Positions 25,701-35,490 of a DNA stretch of 64,000 bases are shown here, piece after piece. A program made the translations under genes and the position numbers. Origin of the DNA: Tachypleus tridentatus (taxonomy: Eukaryota; Arthropoda; Merostomata; Xiphosura; Limulidae); assembly GCF_004210375.1 (NCBI RefSeq), contig NC_134830.1, forward strand, positions 49,295,094 through 49,359,093. Direction: 5' to 3'. The notes beneath the pieces were generated by a model. The model saw nothing but the letters and a program-made list of their open reading frames with translations, did no database searches and was not told the DNA's origin. Every line of letters starts with the position of its first letter. The first letter of the stretch is position 1.

Positions 25701-26923
25701 TATCGTTTAATGGATGGTAAATAGTAACACACTACTAATTATATAAAGTGGGCTATAGTCACACTCTACTTATTATATATAGAGTTTATCGTTTAATGGA
25801 TGGTAAATAGTAACACACTACTAATTATATAAAGTGGGCTATAGTCACACTCTACTTATTATATATAGAGTTTATCGTTTAATGGATGGTAAATAGTAAC
25901 ACACTACTTATTATATAAAGTAGCTTTCCTTTAGTAGATGGATGATAGTCACACTCATCATTATGTATAAAGTAGTTTATCGTTTAGTAGATGGTTGATA
26001 GTCACTGTACTTATTATATAAAGTAGTTTATCGTTTAGTAGATGGTTGATAGTCACTGTACTTATTATATAAAGTAGTTTATCGTTTAGTAGATAGTATA
26101 TAGTCACACTCAATTTTTTATATAAAGTAGTTTATCGTTTAGTAGATGTTGATAGTCACTGTACTTATTATATAAAGTAGTTTATCGTTTAGTAGATGGT
26201 TGATAGTCACTGTACTTATTATATAAAGTAGTTTATCGTTTAGTAGATGGTTGATAGTAACGCACTACTTATTATGTAACGTAGTTTATTGTTTAGTATA
26301 TTGTTTATTGTTACACTCAACACATCAGATAAAGCAGTTTATCCTTCAGTAGATTTTTTGATAGTCACACTGTACTTATTATATAAAGTAGTTTATCGTT
26401 TAGCAGATAGATAATAGTCAAACTCAACATATTACATAAAATATTTTATCGTTTAGTAGATATTGATAGTCACTGTACTTATTATACAAAGTAGTTTATC
26501 GTTTAGTAGATGGTTTATTGTCATACTCATCTGATTGTATGAAGAAGTTTATCGTTTAGTAGATGTTTGATAGTCACATTCAACATATTATATAAATTAC
26601 GTTATCGTTTAGTAGATGATTGATAGTCACAGTGTAGTTGTTATATAAAGTTGTTTATTGTTAAGTAGATGGTTGATAGTCACTCTTAACATATTATATA
26701 AAGTACTTTGTCGTGTAGTTTTTAACTACTTAAAGTTCTGCACTTTTGTTTCAGGTCGCAACATACTAAACGATGTAACAGAGATTGTTCGTGTGAACAG
26801 AAGTACAAGTGGCATCGACTTCTATCCTATGACCCTAATGATGATTGTCGGGGGATATTTATGGACTGGTTCCTTTTTCCTTCTTGTTGTGTTTGCAGGT
26901 GTATAATCTTTGTCACCAAATGA
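10685..26923 (+). CDS. spz3: Spaetzle-family cystine-knot ligand, Spz3-like (five coding exons, complete)
   Basis: Joined coding exons are 10685-10750, 12866-12990, 17614-17790, 19139-19264 and 26755-26923, giving 220 aa and a TGA stop. Intron phases are 0, 2, 2, 2 and all introns are GT-AG. The protein starts with a hydrophobic signal segment (about residues 11-35), then a short pro-region with [20 protein letters not shown] and [18 protein letters not shown], and a basic RSHR site (an R-x-x-R type, possible proprotein cleavage). The C-terminal cystine-knot domain starts at [13 protein letters not shown] and ends with [28 protein letters not shown] and a few more residues; ten cysteines lie in this part. 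Spaetzle proteins are secreted, proteolytically activated dimers that bind Toll receptors in immunity, patterning and neural growth. The [20 protein letters not shown] stretch fits my memory of Spz3 better than Spz1/2/5, but the paralogue assignment is inference. The start exon is the least certain part. Confidence 0.88.
10915..12350. repeat. Intron 1: unique DNA then degenerate 45-55-bp repeats
   Basis: From 10751 to about 11530 the intron is ordinary AT-rich sequence. A 78-codon frame at 10915-11151 has no recognisable motif and I do not call it. From about 11530 to 12350 there are degenerate tandem copies built on ATAACCCAGATGTT, ATGTTGTGTAGTTACT and GATAACTGAAATGTT, with a few longer composite units; two adjacent copies near 12110-12200 are nearly identical. 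Confidence 0.8.
12440..12640. repeat. Short tandem array (~30 bp unit) in intron 1
   Basis: About six degenerate copies of a unit containing AACTAGGTAACTCTCACATA follow one another. The family differs from the neighbouring array. Confidence 0.8.
12866..12990 (+). CDS. spz3: Spaetzle-like gene, coding exon 2 (signal core and N-terminal cysteines)
   Basis: The acceptor TTTTTTCTAG precedes TTTGTGATA; the donor is CCCAA then GTAAGT. It encodes the hydrophobic run [11 protein letters not shown], then a mature N terminus with two cysteines in [20 protein letters not shown]. It ends in phase 2, completed by the first base of exon 3 to give Asn. An open antisense frame across it is a shadow. Confidence 0.82.
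13190..13760. repeat. 44-bp minisatellite in intron 2
   Basis: About 13 copies of a 44-bp unit built on GATAACAATGTAGTAAACTG and GTTAACTCACTC. The copies alternate between TCTTCTTGAAT and TCTCCCTGAAC variants, giving a partial 88-bp dimer pattern. Confidence 0.93.
13771..13860 (+). mobile_element. Fragment of a short tRNA-derived SINE (family 2)
   Basis: About 90 bases match the element at 49849: a box-B-like segment (diverged here), then GGTGGGCTCAGCAGACAGCC and a GAAAGCACAC tail. The 5' head is missing; it directly abuts the 44-bp array. Confidence 0.65.
14505..14757 (+). mobile_element. tRNA-derived SINE (family 1), internally deleted copy
   Basis: The tRNA-like head contains GGGCATGGCC and box B GGTTCAAATCC; the body has TTCGTTGGTAAAAGAGTAGC; the tail is AAATTCAAAAACAAACAAAC. 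About 17 bases are missing in the segment that usually reads CTTCCCTCTAGTCTTACA. It lies in intron 2 of the Spaetzle-like gene. Confidence 0.9.
14758..17025. other. Intronic AT-rich DNA, no gene seen
   Basis: No exon motif, repeat array or transposon is visible. An 83-codon minus-strand frame at 16209-16460 has several cysteines but matches nothing I know and lacks any supporting context. Confidence 0.5.
17026..17149 (+). mobile_element. tRNA-derived SINE (family 3), diverged copy
   Basis: The segment runs from a CCCCGCGATAGCTCAG-like head to AGTGGCCACAGCACAAATAG and GTGTAGCTTTGCGCTTAAC. The same 3' body occurs at 52433 and, inverted, at 43676. It is diverged in the box B region. Confidence 0.6.
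17614..17790 (+). CDS. spz3: Spaetzle-like gene, coding exon 3 (pro-region)
   Basis: The acceptor TTCTTTCCGTAG and donor ACAA then GTAAGT flank 177 bases, phase 2 to 2. The encoded [20 protein letters not shown] is a charged helix-like stretch of the kind seen upstream of the knot in Spz proteins. It is followed by a Pro/Arg-rich tail with RSHRGPR, a plausible processing site. There are no cysteines. Confidence 0.85.
17791..19138. other. Intron 3, AT-rich, no feature
   Basis: AT-rich sequence with a local near-duplicate of about 90 bases (around 17925-18010 and 18008-18090, sharing TAGTTATTTAAATAAAATTT). Minus-strand frames here have no family resemblance. Confidence 0.5.
19139..19264 (+). 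CDS. spz3: Spaetzle-like gene, coding exon 4 (first half of cystine knot)
   Basis: The acceptor ATTTTTTGTAG and donor TGTCA then GTAAGT flank 126 bases in phase 2 to 2. The exon encodes [20 protein letters not shown] and ends with [10 protein letters not shown], the beta-strand half of the Spaetzle domain with its first two cysteines. The motif is highly characteristic and supports the family call on its own. Confidence 0.93.
20668..22285 (-). mobile_element. Tc1/mariner-family transposon with long IR/DR termini, dead
   Basis: The element is 1618 bp and flanked by TA on both sides (20666-20667 and 22286-22287). The terminal inverted repeats are about 210 bp and start CAGTCATATGAAAAAGTTAG on the left, with the complement CAGTCATGTGAAAAAGTTAG on the right. 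Each inverted repeat carries two direct copies of a GTTAGGACACCC-type motif, one at the tip and one at the inner edge (around 20869-20880 on the left). This is the IR/DR arrangement known in Tc1-like elements. The transposase is on the minus strand and has an in-frame stop. Confidence 0.95.
20886..21908 (-). pseudogene. Tc1-like transposase, broken by in-frame stop(s)
   Basis: On the minus strand the frame opens at 21908 with [11 protein letters not shown] and a paired-like helix-turn-helix, then meets TGA in the SHSTV stretch at about codon 42. It continues with a second HTH part including [12 protein letters not shown], a GRPS-type AT-hook-like motif usual in Tc1 transposases, and [12 protein letters not shown]. 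The C-terminal end reads [20 protein letters not shown] and stops at 20886-20888. Additional disruptions lie in the middle of the catalytic region. Tc1 transposases are about 340 aa and this interval fits that length. Several plus-strand open frames over the same bases are antisense shadows. Confidence 0.9.
22761..23032 (+). mobile_element. tRNA-derived SINE (family 1), full length
   Basis: The head starts GCCCGGCATGGCCAAGCG, box B is slightly altered (GCTGGTTAGCATCC), then comes the conserved body and an AAATTCAAAACACACAC tail. A CTGTTTG repeat flanks both ends and probably is the target duplication. It is inserted in the 41-bp array. Confidence 0.92.
24740..26718. repeat. 53-bp minisatellite with an 86-bp homogenised block, end of intron 4
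   Basis: The unit is about 53 bp and contains GTTTATCGTTTAGTAGATGG and ATAGTCACACTCTACTTATT. Between 25351 and about 25920 there are nearly identical copies of an 86-bp composite unit, marked by AGAGTTTATC at 25351, 25437, 25523, 25609, 25695 and so on. Shorter near-identical runs lie at 25000-25200 and 25980-26230. The array ends about 40 bases before the last Spaetzle exon. Confidence 0.95.
26755..26923 (+). CDS. spz3: Spaetzle-like gene, terminal exon 5 (second half of cystine knot, stop)
   Basis: The acceptor TTTTGTTTCAG at 26754 is followed by 55 codons and TGA at 26921-26923. It contains [20 protein letters not shown] and [13 protein letters not shown], the invariant C-terminal half of Spaetzle domains, then a short tail ending in TK. 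A longer frame with a different register overlaps the same bases and begins inside the upstream minisatellite; it has no family resemblance and is rejected. The upstream 53-bp repeat array stops only about 40 bases before the acceptor. Confidence 0.95.
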
Positions 26924-27523
26924 CCCACTCTGAAAAGGTGATAATAGAAGAACTATTTTATTTTAAAACAAAAGAAACTTGATAATAAGCTAAAAAAAAC
27001 TGAAAACGGTTATATTTGTAGAAAGTGTTAATTTTGAACAGTTGTTTGAAATGTTTTCTTAGGAATGTCTGTGGCGATACTTCGGAGTGTAATCAGTAAC
27101 TAACGATGTTATAAAATACATCTTCCAACTTCAAAGAGACAACTGTGTACGAAAGCAGAAGTTTCGTATGAATTTTTTAATCTATTTGTCACGTTCGACA
27201 TCTGGTATTGTTTGGAAGAACTAAGAAACATAAGTCTGCACCAGGAAAGAGAAGCTGAAAAGGTGCGAGACAAACAGATCTGGCACCACCTCTCCTGAGA
27301 GATGTAAGAACAGTGTAAATGTATTTGTATACATTGTTTTAAAACCTATTATAAGGTGTTTTTACTTAAATAAGCCGGTTTCAGTTTCTATTGAAGGTCC
27401 ACTTAGATCCTGCCCGTAGATAAAGAATATCATTACATGCATTATTGTTGCAAGTGTTTGTTTATATAGTTTAGAGCTTGTCTGATGTAACAAAATGCTT
27501 TAGTTTAAATCTTTTGTAATAAA
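26924..27523 (+). other. Likely 3' UTR of the Spaetzle-like gene with poly(A) signal
   Basis: Non-repetitive AT-rich sequence follows the stop codon. The first AATAAA downstream is at 27518-27523, which would give a 3' UTR of about 0.6 kb. The cleavage site itself cannot be seen. Confidence 0.5.
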
Positions 27524-27820
27524 ACACGCAGAATGTGGATCAAAAATCCATTATCCTTTTTTTGGTTTACACTATTTAAAACTCCAGAGAATCCATTATG
27601 TAACACTTCATAGAACGCGATAAACAATAAATTACTTTTACAATTTTTTAAAATAAAATATCAGAGAGATTTTGACAGTAAAGATAGAAAATAAAACGAA
27701 CTTTACTACCTAAATGATAGTAAAACGTTATTAATAAAATTAATAAATAATAATCATTATTTTTCCATTGCGACTTCGTTATGGATAGTATAATTAGAAC
27801 TATTTTATTTTTATTTTTTT

Positions 27821-28077
27821 AATTTTGCGCAAAGCTACACGAGGGCTATCTGCACTATCCGTCCCTAATTTAGCAGTGTAAGACTAGAAGGAAGGCAGCT
27901 AGTCATTATTACGCACCGCCAACTCTTGGGCTTTTATTTTACCAACGAATAGTGGGATTGACCGTCACATTATAACGCCCCACGGCTGAAGGAGTGATCA
28001 TATTTGGTGGTACAGGGATTTGAACCTGCGCCCCTTAGACTGGGAGTCGAGCGCCTTTACCACCTTGCCATGCAGGA
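27821..28077 (-). mobile_element. tRNA-derived SINE (family 1)
   Basis: Reverse-oriented copy with GCGCAAAGCTACACGAGGGC at the 3'-tail side and a tRNA-like head ending CCATGCAGG. An ACTATTTT repeat on both flanks is a likely target duplication. It lies in the intergenic region. Confidence 0.9.
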
Positions 28078-29119
28078 CTGACTATTTTCATATCGAGCAT
28101 TACATGTGCTATTAACCCTAACGAAGCCGCAATGTTGATTGCAATGAAAGTTTATAATTATTACATAGAGATAATGAGTCGTTTTTTCCTTACCTCATGC
28201 CAACTTTAGTTTTAATTTCAGTACTATGTTTCTTATAATCGGATAACAGTATAAAAACATCTTTAGTAGTGTCTTGCAATTTCACAAGGTTTTGTTTTAC
28301 TGGCTAAGAGTCTTCATCATGACAGCGCCATAAGATTAGAATATCTGATGATAATATTTTTATTCGAAAGAAGGAAAACAAACAACAAAGCTCGCGACAT
28401 GTTTACGTTATAACAAACAACAAAACTTGTGACACGTCTATGCGTGAGAAATGCATTGTTGTGAACCTCATAACAATAGTGGCATAAAAAATATTAATAA
28501 AGTGCAAGAATATATTTAGAAGGTAAAAAACGGAATACAAATGTTAAAGAATTGACGGAATTCTACAGTTTGAAACACATTAGAAAAAGTAACCCATTAC
28601 TAATAAAGTAACTGTAAATTATGGTCGTTATATTAGTTTACTTGTGGCCTCTTTCGATCAACATTCATTGTTTTGTTGACACTGCTTATACACAACTAGG
28701 AACACTTTTCATACGTTCCTCCTAATAACAATAAGAATGAATTGTTTGATTAGTTCGGTAACCGCGCAGTTAACGATATTTTGGGCCACTAACCTAATAA
28801 TATACCACGACGTTTGGCAGTTTTAATATACTTAGATTATTCTAAAAACATATATAAAGCTAACAACGAAGAACAATCATTACAATGAGAGTACAATAAT
28901 TATAAATTTAGGTAATAAAATTAGATATATTGAACAGTTCAACAAATAACGTTCACCAAGATAACTGTAACGAGATAATAATAGTATATTTTTCATCTCC
29001 AAAACACACAATTACTGGCACTTAGCAATCAAAAAATACTTGTAAAGATAAGTCATGACTTTTGGTATCCTCTCCGCTAGAGCTGCAACCTCTTCTCCGT
29101 ACTGACTGGACACTTAATT
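28078..29119. other. Intergenic AT-rich DNA, nothing recognised
   Basis: No repeat array, exon motif or transposon end is visible. A short duplicated motif (AACAAACAACAAA.CT) occurs near 28378 and 28412. Confidence 0.5.
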
Positions 29120-29397
29120 GTTTGTTTGTTTTTTGAATTTCGCACAAAGCTACTCGAGGGCTATCTGTGCTAGCCGTCCCTAATTTAGTAGTGTAAGACT
29201 AGAGGGAAGACAGCTAGTCATCACCACCCACTGCCAACTCTTGGACTACTCTTTTACCAACGAATAGTAGAATTGACCGTCACATTATAACGCCCCCACG
29301 GCTGGGAGAACGAGCATGTTTGGCGCGACGGAGATGCGAACCCGCGACCCTCAGATTACGAGTCGCACGCCTTAACGCGCTTTGCCATGCCAGGCCC
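29120..29397 (-). mobile_element. tRNA-derived SINE (family 1), full length with 12-bp target duplication
   Basis: Tail TTTGTTTGTTTTTTGAATTT, body and head ending GCCATGCCAGGCCC on the minus strand. CTGGACACTTAA is found just left of the tail (allowing one mismatch) and again immediately after the head, which is a convincing target-site duplication. Confidence 0.94.
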
Positions 29398-29499
29398 CTG
29401 GACACTTAAATAACACAGCTTCTTGTGACTTAAGAAACGAATCATAAGTTGCTCTAAACAGTGAATGTTGTACAATCAACATTTAATAACATAAGTTAA

Positions 29500-29730
29500 G
29501 AACAGTACTACTATACACTAAGAGACACGTGATGTTAGTGACTAAAGAGCCATACAAGGTTATCAATAGTACTACAATACACTGATAGACATGTGATATC
29601 AGTGACTAAACAAATGTACAAGGGTATCAATAGTACTACCATACTCTGACAGACATGTGATGTTAGTGACTAAACAACTATAGGAGGTCATCAACAGAAT
29701 TGTCATACACTAACACGCACGTGGATAAGT
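29500..29730. repeat. Short ~64-bp tandem repeat
   Basis: Three to four degenerate copies containing GACATGTGATGTTAGTGACT and ATCAATAGTACTAC. It is intergenic. Confidence 0.75.
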
Positions 29731-31964
29731 ATTAAAACAAAGGTGCACACTCTCAGTATTCACTTAGTATGCATCCAAAATTTTAGGTTTTTAGGCTGTT
29801 TCCGTTTGAAAGTGTGGTGGTCACATTTTCTTTTATATGTGTTTTTCTTCAGGTATTATGGTTTAGGAATAAGATTTTTCCCCTGCATTGCCTCATTACC
29901 TCCCTTAATAATGTATACAAAGTTGCAGATTTCCTGGAGTTATGTGGTCTGTCACAAACACAGTCCCATAGACAAACCTTTATTAATATTATATATATTT
30001 ATTTATTTATACCTCTGTATTGGTGTACACATATATAATATCATGTATGCGGTGGTGAAAGAACTGTTAACTTTAATATCTCCTATACACCTGGAGTATA
30101 AGAATCACTGATTTTAGATTTTCCTATTACCCTTGTAATATAAAGTTTATTGATTTTAGTACGTCTTACTGCCTTTTTAATATCTCTTACGCCCCGAGTC
30201 TCTAGACATCAAGAGATTGTGCATAAATTACTCGAATTACTCGTTACAGAATTGTCATTGCTCAGACAAACGATAAATTTAAGTTAGTTCAGATTAAATT
30301 AGGTAAAATAATAATAATAATATAATAAAATGTTTCATAATGAATGCACACGAGCATCACCTGGGCAATGTAATTTGATAACGTAACTTAAGCAGCTCGT
30401 AAGACGGGCGAATTACAACTTTTAATAATGTAGACTGCAGTTAAACACGGCTCAAAAGGCAATCATAAGGGAAATAAAACAAAAAAAGTTAATTATAAAT
30501 ACATGTATACTGTTATGAGCTTAAAGCTACTTAGGACGAACGAATGTTGTTTCATTTTACAATGTGAAGTCATTCGAGAAAGAAAAAGTAATTTATGTTT
30601 ATTTCAATTTTTTGTAGTTACGAGGTCGGTCAAAAATAGATCCCGTTTTGAGTTAAGGTGAATAAAATAACTGATAATATATAAAGTATTATTAAAAATA
30701 AACATTTGAAATGTATTTAAGAGGTTTAAGGAATTATACAAAGGAAATATGAGATTCTTGAGACGAGGAAAAGTATTTTTAATCTTAACACGAAAATTAT
30801 TTTACACAAGGAATACTCAAAATAAATACCCAGTATATTCATGGACAAATCTTTATTTAATTTAATTTAATTAAAATTTCCTTATCATAAAATATGATAT
30901 TTTGTATATAAAGATTTATACCTTATAACTGAAAGACTGCCAAATTTTGTGAAGATAACAACACTATATTGAGAGTTAGAAGTATTAAATTAAGACCCAT
31001 TGATTTTAGTATCTCATATCAACCTTGCAACATAAGACTCATAGATTTTCGTATTTTCTAGTACCCTTGCAACATATTGATTTTAACATCTTCTATTGAC
31101 CTAACAATATAACACCCATCGATTTTAGTATCTGCTATTACCCTTATAATATAATACTTTGTGTTTTAGACTCGTGATATATTAACTGTCTATCTTAGCG
31201 CCACCTATTGTCATTATTCAGTAACGATAATTTTCTGTTGCTTCTTTACAAAGCAACTTCTGTGTCGAGGTGACCTGCGATACTTAGATATTTTGTTGGG
31301 ATACCGTGTTTCAGCGGTTACGTTCTCAGGCAAACGTAAAAGAAACGTGATCTGTACAACAAAACCTTCATACACTTACCAGTGTTTTTTGTTGTTGTTT
31401 CCAGAAGACAAATGAATCGATCTGTTCTGACACTGAACAAGAACGATAAGCAATTTACTTCTATCACTAGTCGTCTACATATATAAAAAGGAAACATTCA
31501 GCAGGTAGGAAGTAGAGAACAAATACCTGCTTGAATAGCTCGTTCACCAACGTTGTTGCTCCATTGTTAAGGTTTTGTTGTTTGATTTCTACTGCTATAT
31601 TGCGAAAATTACTAAACGTAATCTAAACTGCTGCTTTCGAGTTCCGTGTAAATCGCTATACTAGTTTGCACAAACACACAAACATTGATGTAAGGGACTA
31701 GTTTCCCCTTCGCAACGGAAACAACGAACTATATACATAACGTGACTTTTTAAATTAAACAACAGCTTGCCAAGAGAGTGCGCTTCCCTTGTCGGAACAG
31801 TAAGATGTATAATTCTAAATGTTGTAAAATCAAACTGAACAGCAAGAAAGTGCTATTAATAACAAGGTATTTTTACATTTTTATTCTATAACTAAACATA
31901 ATCTAGTTTTAACAAAACTTAAACACTATTGTAGGTTTGCTGTAAGTTAGGTTTGTAGAAAAGA
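29731..31964. other. Intergenic DNA with one weak ~45-50-bp repeat
   Basis: The 122- and 74-codon frames near 29743-30111 are hydrophobic by AT composition and match nothing. Around 30990-31160 there are four poor copies of a unit containing TTGATTTTAGTATCTCCTATT-like sequence. The rest is plain AT-rich DNA except for the possible promoter at 31478. Confidence 0.5.
31478..31515 (+). promoter_or_regulatory. Possible TATA promoter upstream of the class B GPCR gene
   Basis: TATATAAAAAG lies about 25-30 bases before ACATTCAGCAG, an initiator-like context, which is itself followed by GTAGGAAG, a possible donor. The first coding exon of the receptor is spliced from an upstream leader exon, so a promoter must lie somewhere to its left. 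This is the best-looking TATA box in the 9-kb interval, but chance TATA boxes are common in such AT-rich DNA. Confidence 0.2.
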
Positions 31965-34125
31965 GGCTTTATAATATAACACCTTACTCACCGGTAGCAT
32001 CACAATATAAAACTGATAATATAACGCCTTACTCACCAGTAGCTTTATAATATAAAACCAATACTATAAAACCTTACTAACCTATAGTTTTATAATGGAA
32101 AACTAATAGCATAACACCTTACTCACCCGTAACTTTACAACACAAAACTGATAATATAACACGTCACTCACCAATAGCTTTATAATTTAAAACTGATAGT
32201 AAAACACGTTACTCACGCGTATCTTTATAATATAAAAGTGATAGTATAAAATCTTAATCGCTTGTAGCTTTGTAATGTTAAACTAAAACTATAACACCTT
32301 ACTCACCCGTAGCTTTATAATATAAAACTGATAATATAACACATTACTCAATTATAGCTTTATAATATAAAACCGATACTATAAAATCTTACTCACCATT
32401 AGCTTAATAATATAACTCTGCTAGTATAACATCTTATTCATCAGTAAATTTATAATATAAAACGGAGAGTATCAAATCTTACTCATAAAAAGCTTTATAA
32501 TATAAAACTGATAGCATAACATCTTACTAGGCTGTAACTTTATGATATAAAACTAGTAGTATAGCTTCTTACTCACCTGTAACTTGATAATATAAAACTG
32601 ATAGCATAACATCTTACTAGGCTGTAACTTTATGATATAAAACTAGTAGTATAGCTTCTTACTCAACTGTAACTTGATAATATAAAACTGATAGTATAAC
32701 ATCTTACTCACCAGCAGCTTCATAATATAAAACGGATAGTATAACATCTTACTCATACGTAGCTTTATAATATAAAACTGACAGTATAAGAACATACACA
32801 ACTGTAACTTTATAATATAAGACTGGTAGTATAACATCTTACTCGCCAGTAGCTTCATAATATAAAAGTGATAGTATAGCGTCTCTCTCACCCGCAGCAT
32901 TATAATATAAAACTGATAGTAATATAACATACACAACTGTAACTTTATAATATAAGGCTGATAGTATAACATCTTGCTCACCAGTAGCTTTTTAATATAA
33001 AACAGATAGTATAACATCAAACTCACCTGAAACTTTGTAATATAAAACTGATAGTAATATAACATACACAACTGTAACTTTGTAACATTGTTTGTTTGTT
33101 TGTCTTGGAATTTCGCACAAAGCTACTCGACGACTATCTGTGCTAGCCGTCCCTAATTTAGCAGTGTAAGACTAGAGGGAAGGCAACTAGATCATCACCA
33201 CCAACCGCCAACTCTTGGGCTACACTTTTACCAACGAATAGTGGGATTGACCGTCACATTATAACGTCCCCACGGCTAGGAGGGCGAGCATGTTTGGCGC
33301 GACGCGGGCGCGAACTCGCGACCCTCGGATTACGCGTCTCACGCCTTACGCGCTTGGCCATGCCAGGCCCCTTTATAATATAAGGCTGATAGTATAACAT
33401 CTTACTAACCAGTAGCTTTTTAATATAAAACAGATAGTATAACATCTAACTCACCTGAAACTTTGTAATATAAAACTGATAGTAATATAACATACACAAT
33501 TGTAACTTTATAATATAAGGCTGATAGTATAACATCTTACTAACCAGTAGCTTTTTAATATAAAACAGATTGTATAACATCTAATTCACCTGAAACTTCA
33601 TAATATAACATGTTAGTCACTAGTAGCTTTATAACATAAAATTGATAGTATAATACGTTGCTCACCGGTAACATTATAATATAGAACTGATAGAATAACA
33701 TTTTACTCACCTGTTGCTTTCTAATATAAAACTGATAGTCTTATTCAACTCTAGCTTTTTATACAAAACTGACAGCATAACATCTTATCCACCTGTAACG
33801 TTATAATATAAAACTGATATTATAACACCTTACTCACCAGTAGCTTTGTAATATGAAACTGATAGCATAACATCTTACTCACCAGTCGCTTTATAAAGTA
33901 AAATTGATAGTGTAACACCTTACTCACCTTTCGTTTTGTAATATAAAACTGATAGTATAACACCTTACTCACCAGTAGTATTGTAATGTGAAACTGATAG
34001 TATAACACCTTACTCACCAGTAGTATTATAATATGAAACTGATAATATAAAATCTTTTTCACCCTTAGCTTTATAATATAAAATTGATAGTATAACACCT
34101 TACTCACCGGTAGCATTATAATATA
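31965..34125. repeat. 45-bp minisatellite, intergenic
   Basis: About 40 degenerate copies of a 45-bp unit containing AACATCTTACTCACCAGTAG and CTTTATAATATAAAACTGAT. Because 45 is a multiple of three, minus-strand frames of 60-140 codons appear with a 15-residue LYYQFYIIKL-type period; these are not genes. A SINE at 33090-33371 interrupts it, and the units on either side of the SINE are near copies (around 32940-33060 and 33370-33500). Confidence 0.95.
33090..33371 (-). mobile_element. tRNA-derived SINE (family 1) inside the 45-bp array
   Basis: Minus-strand copy with the TTTGTTTGTTTG tail, CGCACAAAGCTACTCGACGA and a head ending GCCATGCCAGGCCC. CTTTGTAA left and CTTTATAA right may be a diverged target duplication. 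Confidence 0.92.
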
Positions 34126-34127
34126 GA

Positions 34128-34450
34128 ACTACACTATTGAAGAACAATAATAACAATAAATAGCATCATATAGCAAAGATATTGTATTACTAAAGAACAA
34201 TATTAAGAGTAAATAACATCATATGAGAAACATATTGCACTGCTAAAGAACAATACTAACAATAAATATCATCACCTGCCAACCATATTGTACTACTAAA
34301 GAACCATAATATTAATAGAAAACATCATGTAACAAAGATATTATACTACTGAAGAACTATACTAACAATAAATATCATCATATAAGAAACATATTCTATT
34401 ACTAAAGAACAATGCTAACAATAAATAACATCATGTAACAAATACATTCT
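34128..34450. repeat. ~53-bp minisatellite directly adjoining the 45-bp array
   Basis: Five to six copies of a unit with CTACTAAAGAACAATACTAA and AATAAATATCATCATATAAC. The transition from the unrelated 45-bp array occurs within a few bases. Confidence 0.9.
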
Positions 34451-35020
34451 TTTTTCCACAAAAAATTTCGAAAAGTATTCTGTTATTAAAAGGAACAACG
34501 ACATTAGCAAAATGTTTGCTCAACACAATTGTGAAATGGACTCAGCGTAATACAGTTCAATCATTTTTTTAATAACAGGTAGCCACCTAACGGTGAAATT
34601 TTTAACTTCAGTAAAATTCACTTGCTCGTCTCAGTAGCCTTCCGTTCTCAGGCTGGTCGGCTTCTGTATGTCATGATTTATTACTGCTGTCGAAGATTTC
34701 GAGGAACGAAAAGTTTCTACTCTATACTGGGTACGTCTTATGTTAAAGTCTATGGTTACTTTCTAATTAATTTTACATCTATTTTTGAATTACGTGATTT
34801 CTCCGTCCTTCTCCAAATTGTAGTTTCAAGTTTAGTAAGCACCATATTTATATTTTAAACGTTACGATCTCAAAAAATAATACTGTTTAATTCTCTAAAC
34901 CTATGGTTAAGTCGTACAATAAATAAAGTTTCTCAGATTTTTAATTTTCTTCATATTTTAAGTTCAAGTTTAGAAGATGAAAATATCATATTAATTTCTT
35001 GTTACACAACCGATACTTGA
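34451..35020. other. Intergenic unique DNA
   Basis: A 78-codon plus-strand frame (34622-34858) has no recognisable motif. Nothing else is seen. Confidence 0.45.
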
Positions 35021-35218
35021 TTTGAATCTTGTGCAAAGCTACACAAGGGTTATCTACACTAGGTGTCCTTAATTTAGTAGAGGTGGAAGTCAGGTGATCA
35101 ATACCACCCACCGTCAACTTTTGTACCGTTACACTAAACTGCCCATCCGGATGAAAAGGCGAACATTTTCGATGTAGCAAAGATCTGAACCCAATGTCTA
35201 CAGATTGCTGGTCGAGCG
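35021..35218 (-). mobile_element. Old, diverged family-1 SINE
   Basis: It retains GTGCAAAGCTACACAAGGGT, TCCTTAATTTAGTAG and a remnant head ending CTGGTCGAGCG, but about 25-30% of positions differ from younger copies and several blocks are missing. Confidence 0.75.
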
Positions 35219-35221
35219 TTA

Positions 35222-35490
35222 TTTGTTTGTTTGTTATTGAAGTTCGTGTAAAACTACACGAGGGCTATCTGCGCTAGCAGTCCCTAATTTAGCAGTGTAA
35301 GACTAGTGGAAAGGTATCACCACCCACCACCAAGTGTTGGGGTACTCCTTTACCAACGAATAGTGGGATTGACCGTCATATTATAACGTTCCCATGGCTG
35401 AAGTGGCGAGCATGTTTGGTGTGACGGGAATTCAAACACGCAACCTATAGATTACGAGTCGAGCGTCCTAACCACCTGGCCATGTTGGTC
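35222..35490 (-). mobile_element. tRNA-derived SINE (family 1)
   Basis: Minus-strand copy with the TTTGTTTGTTTG tail and a head ending CCACCTGGCCATG. It sits head-to-tail next to the older copy at 35021-35218, within a few bases of its head. Confidence 0.9.

Noticed and set aside
26658..26906. 82-codon frame over the last Spaetzle exon, with a hydrophobic C-terminal end
   Set aside because: It starts inside the minisatellite and uses a different register; the Spz register matches the phase of exon 4 and gives the conserved cystine-knot motif.
29743..30111. 122-codon plus-strand frame
   Set aside because: Hydrophobic by base composition, no motif, no splice or promoter support.
32643..34116. 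Minus-strand frames with LYYQFYIIKL repeats
   Set aside because: Product of the 45-bp minisatellite, including one that reads through into a SINE.
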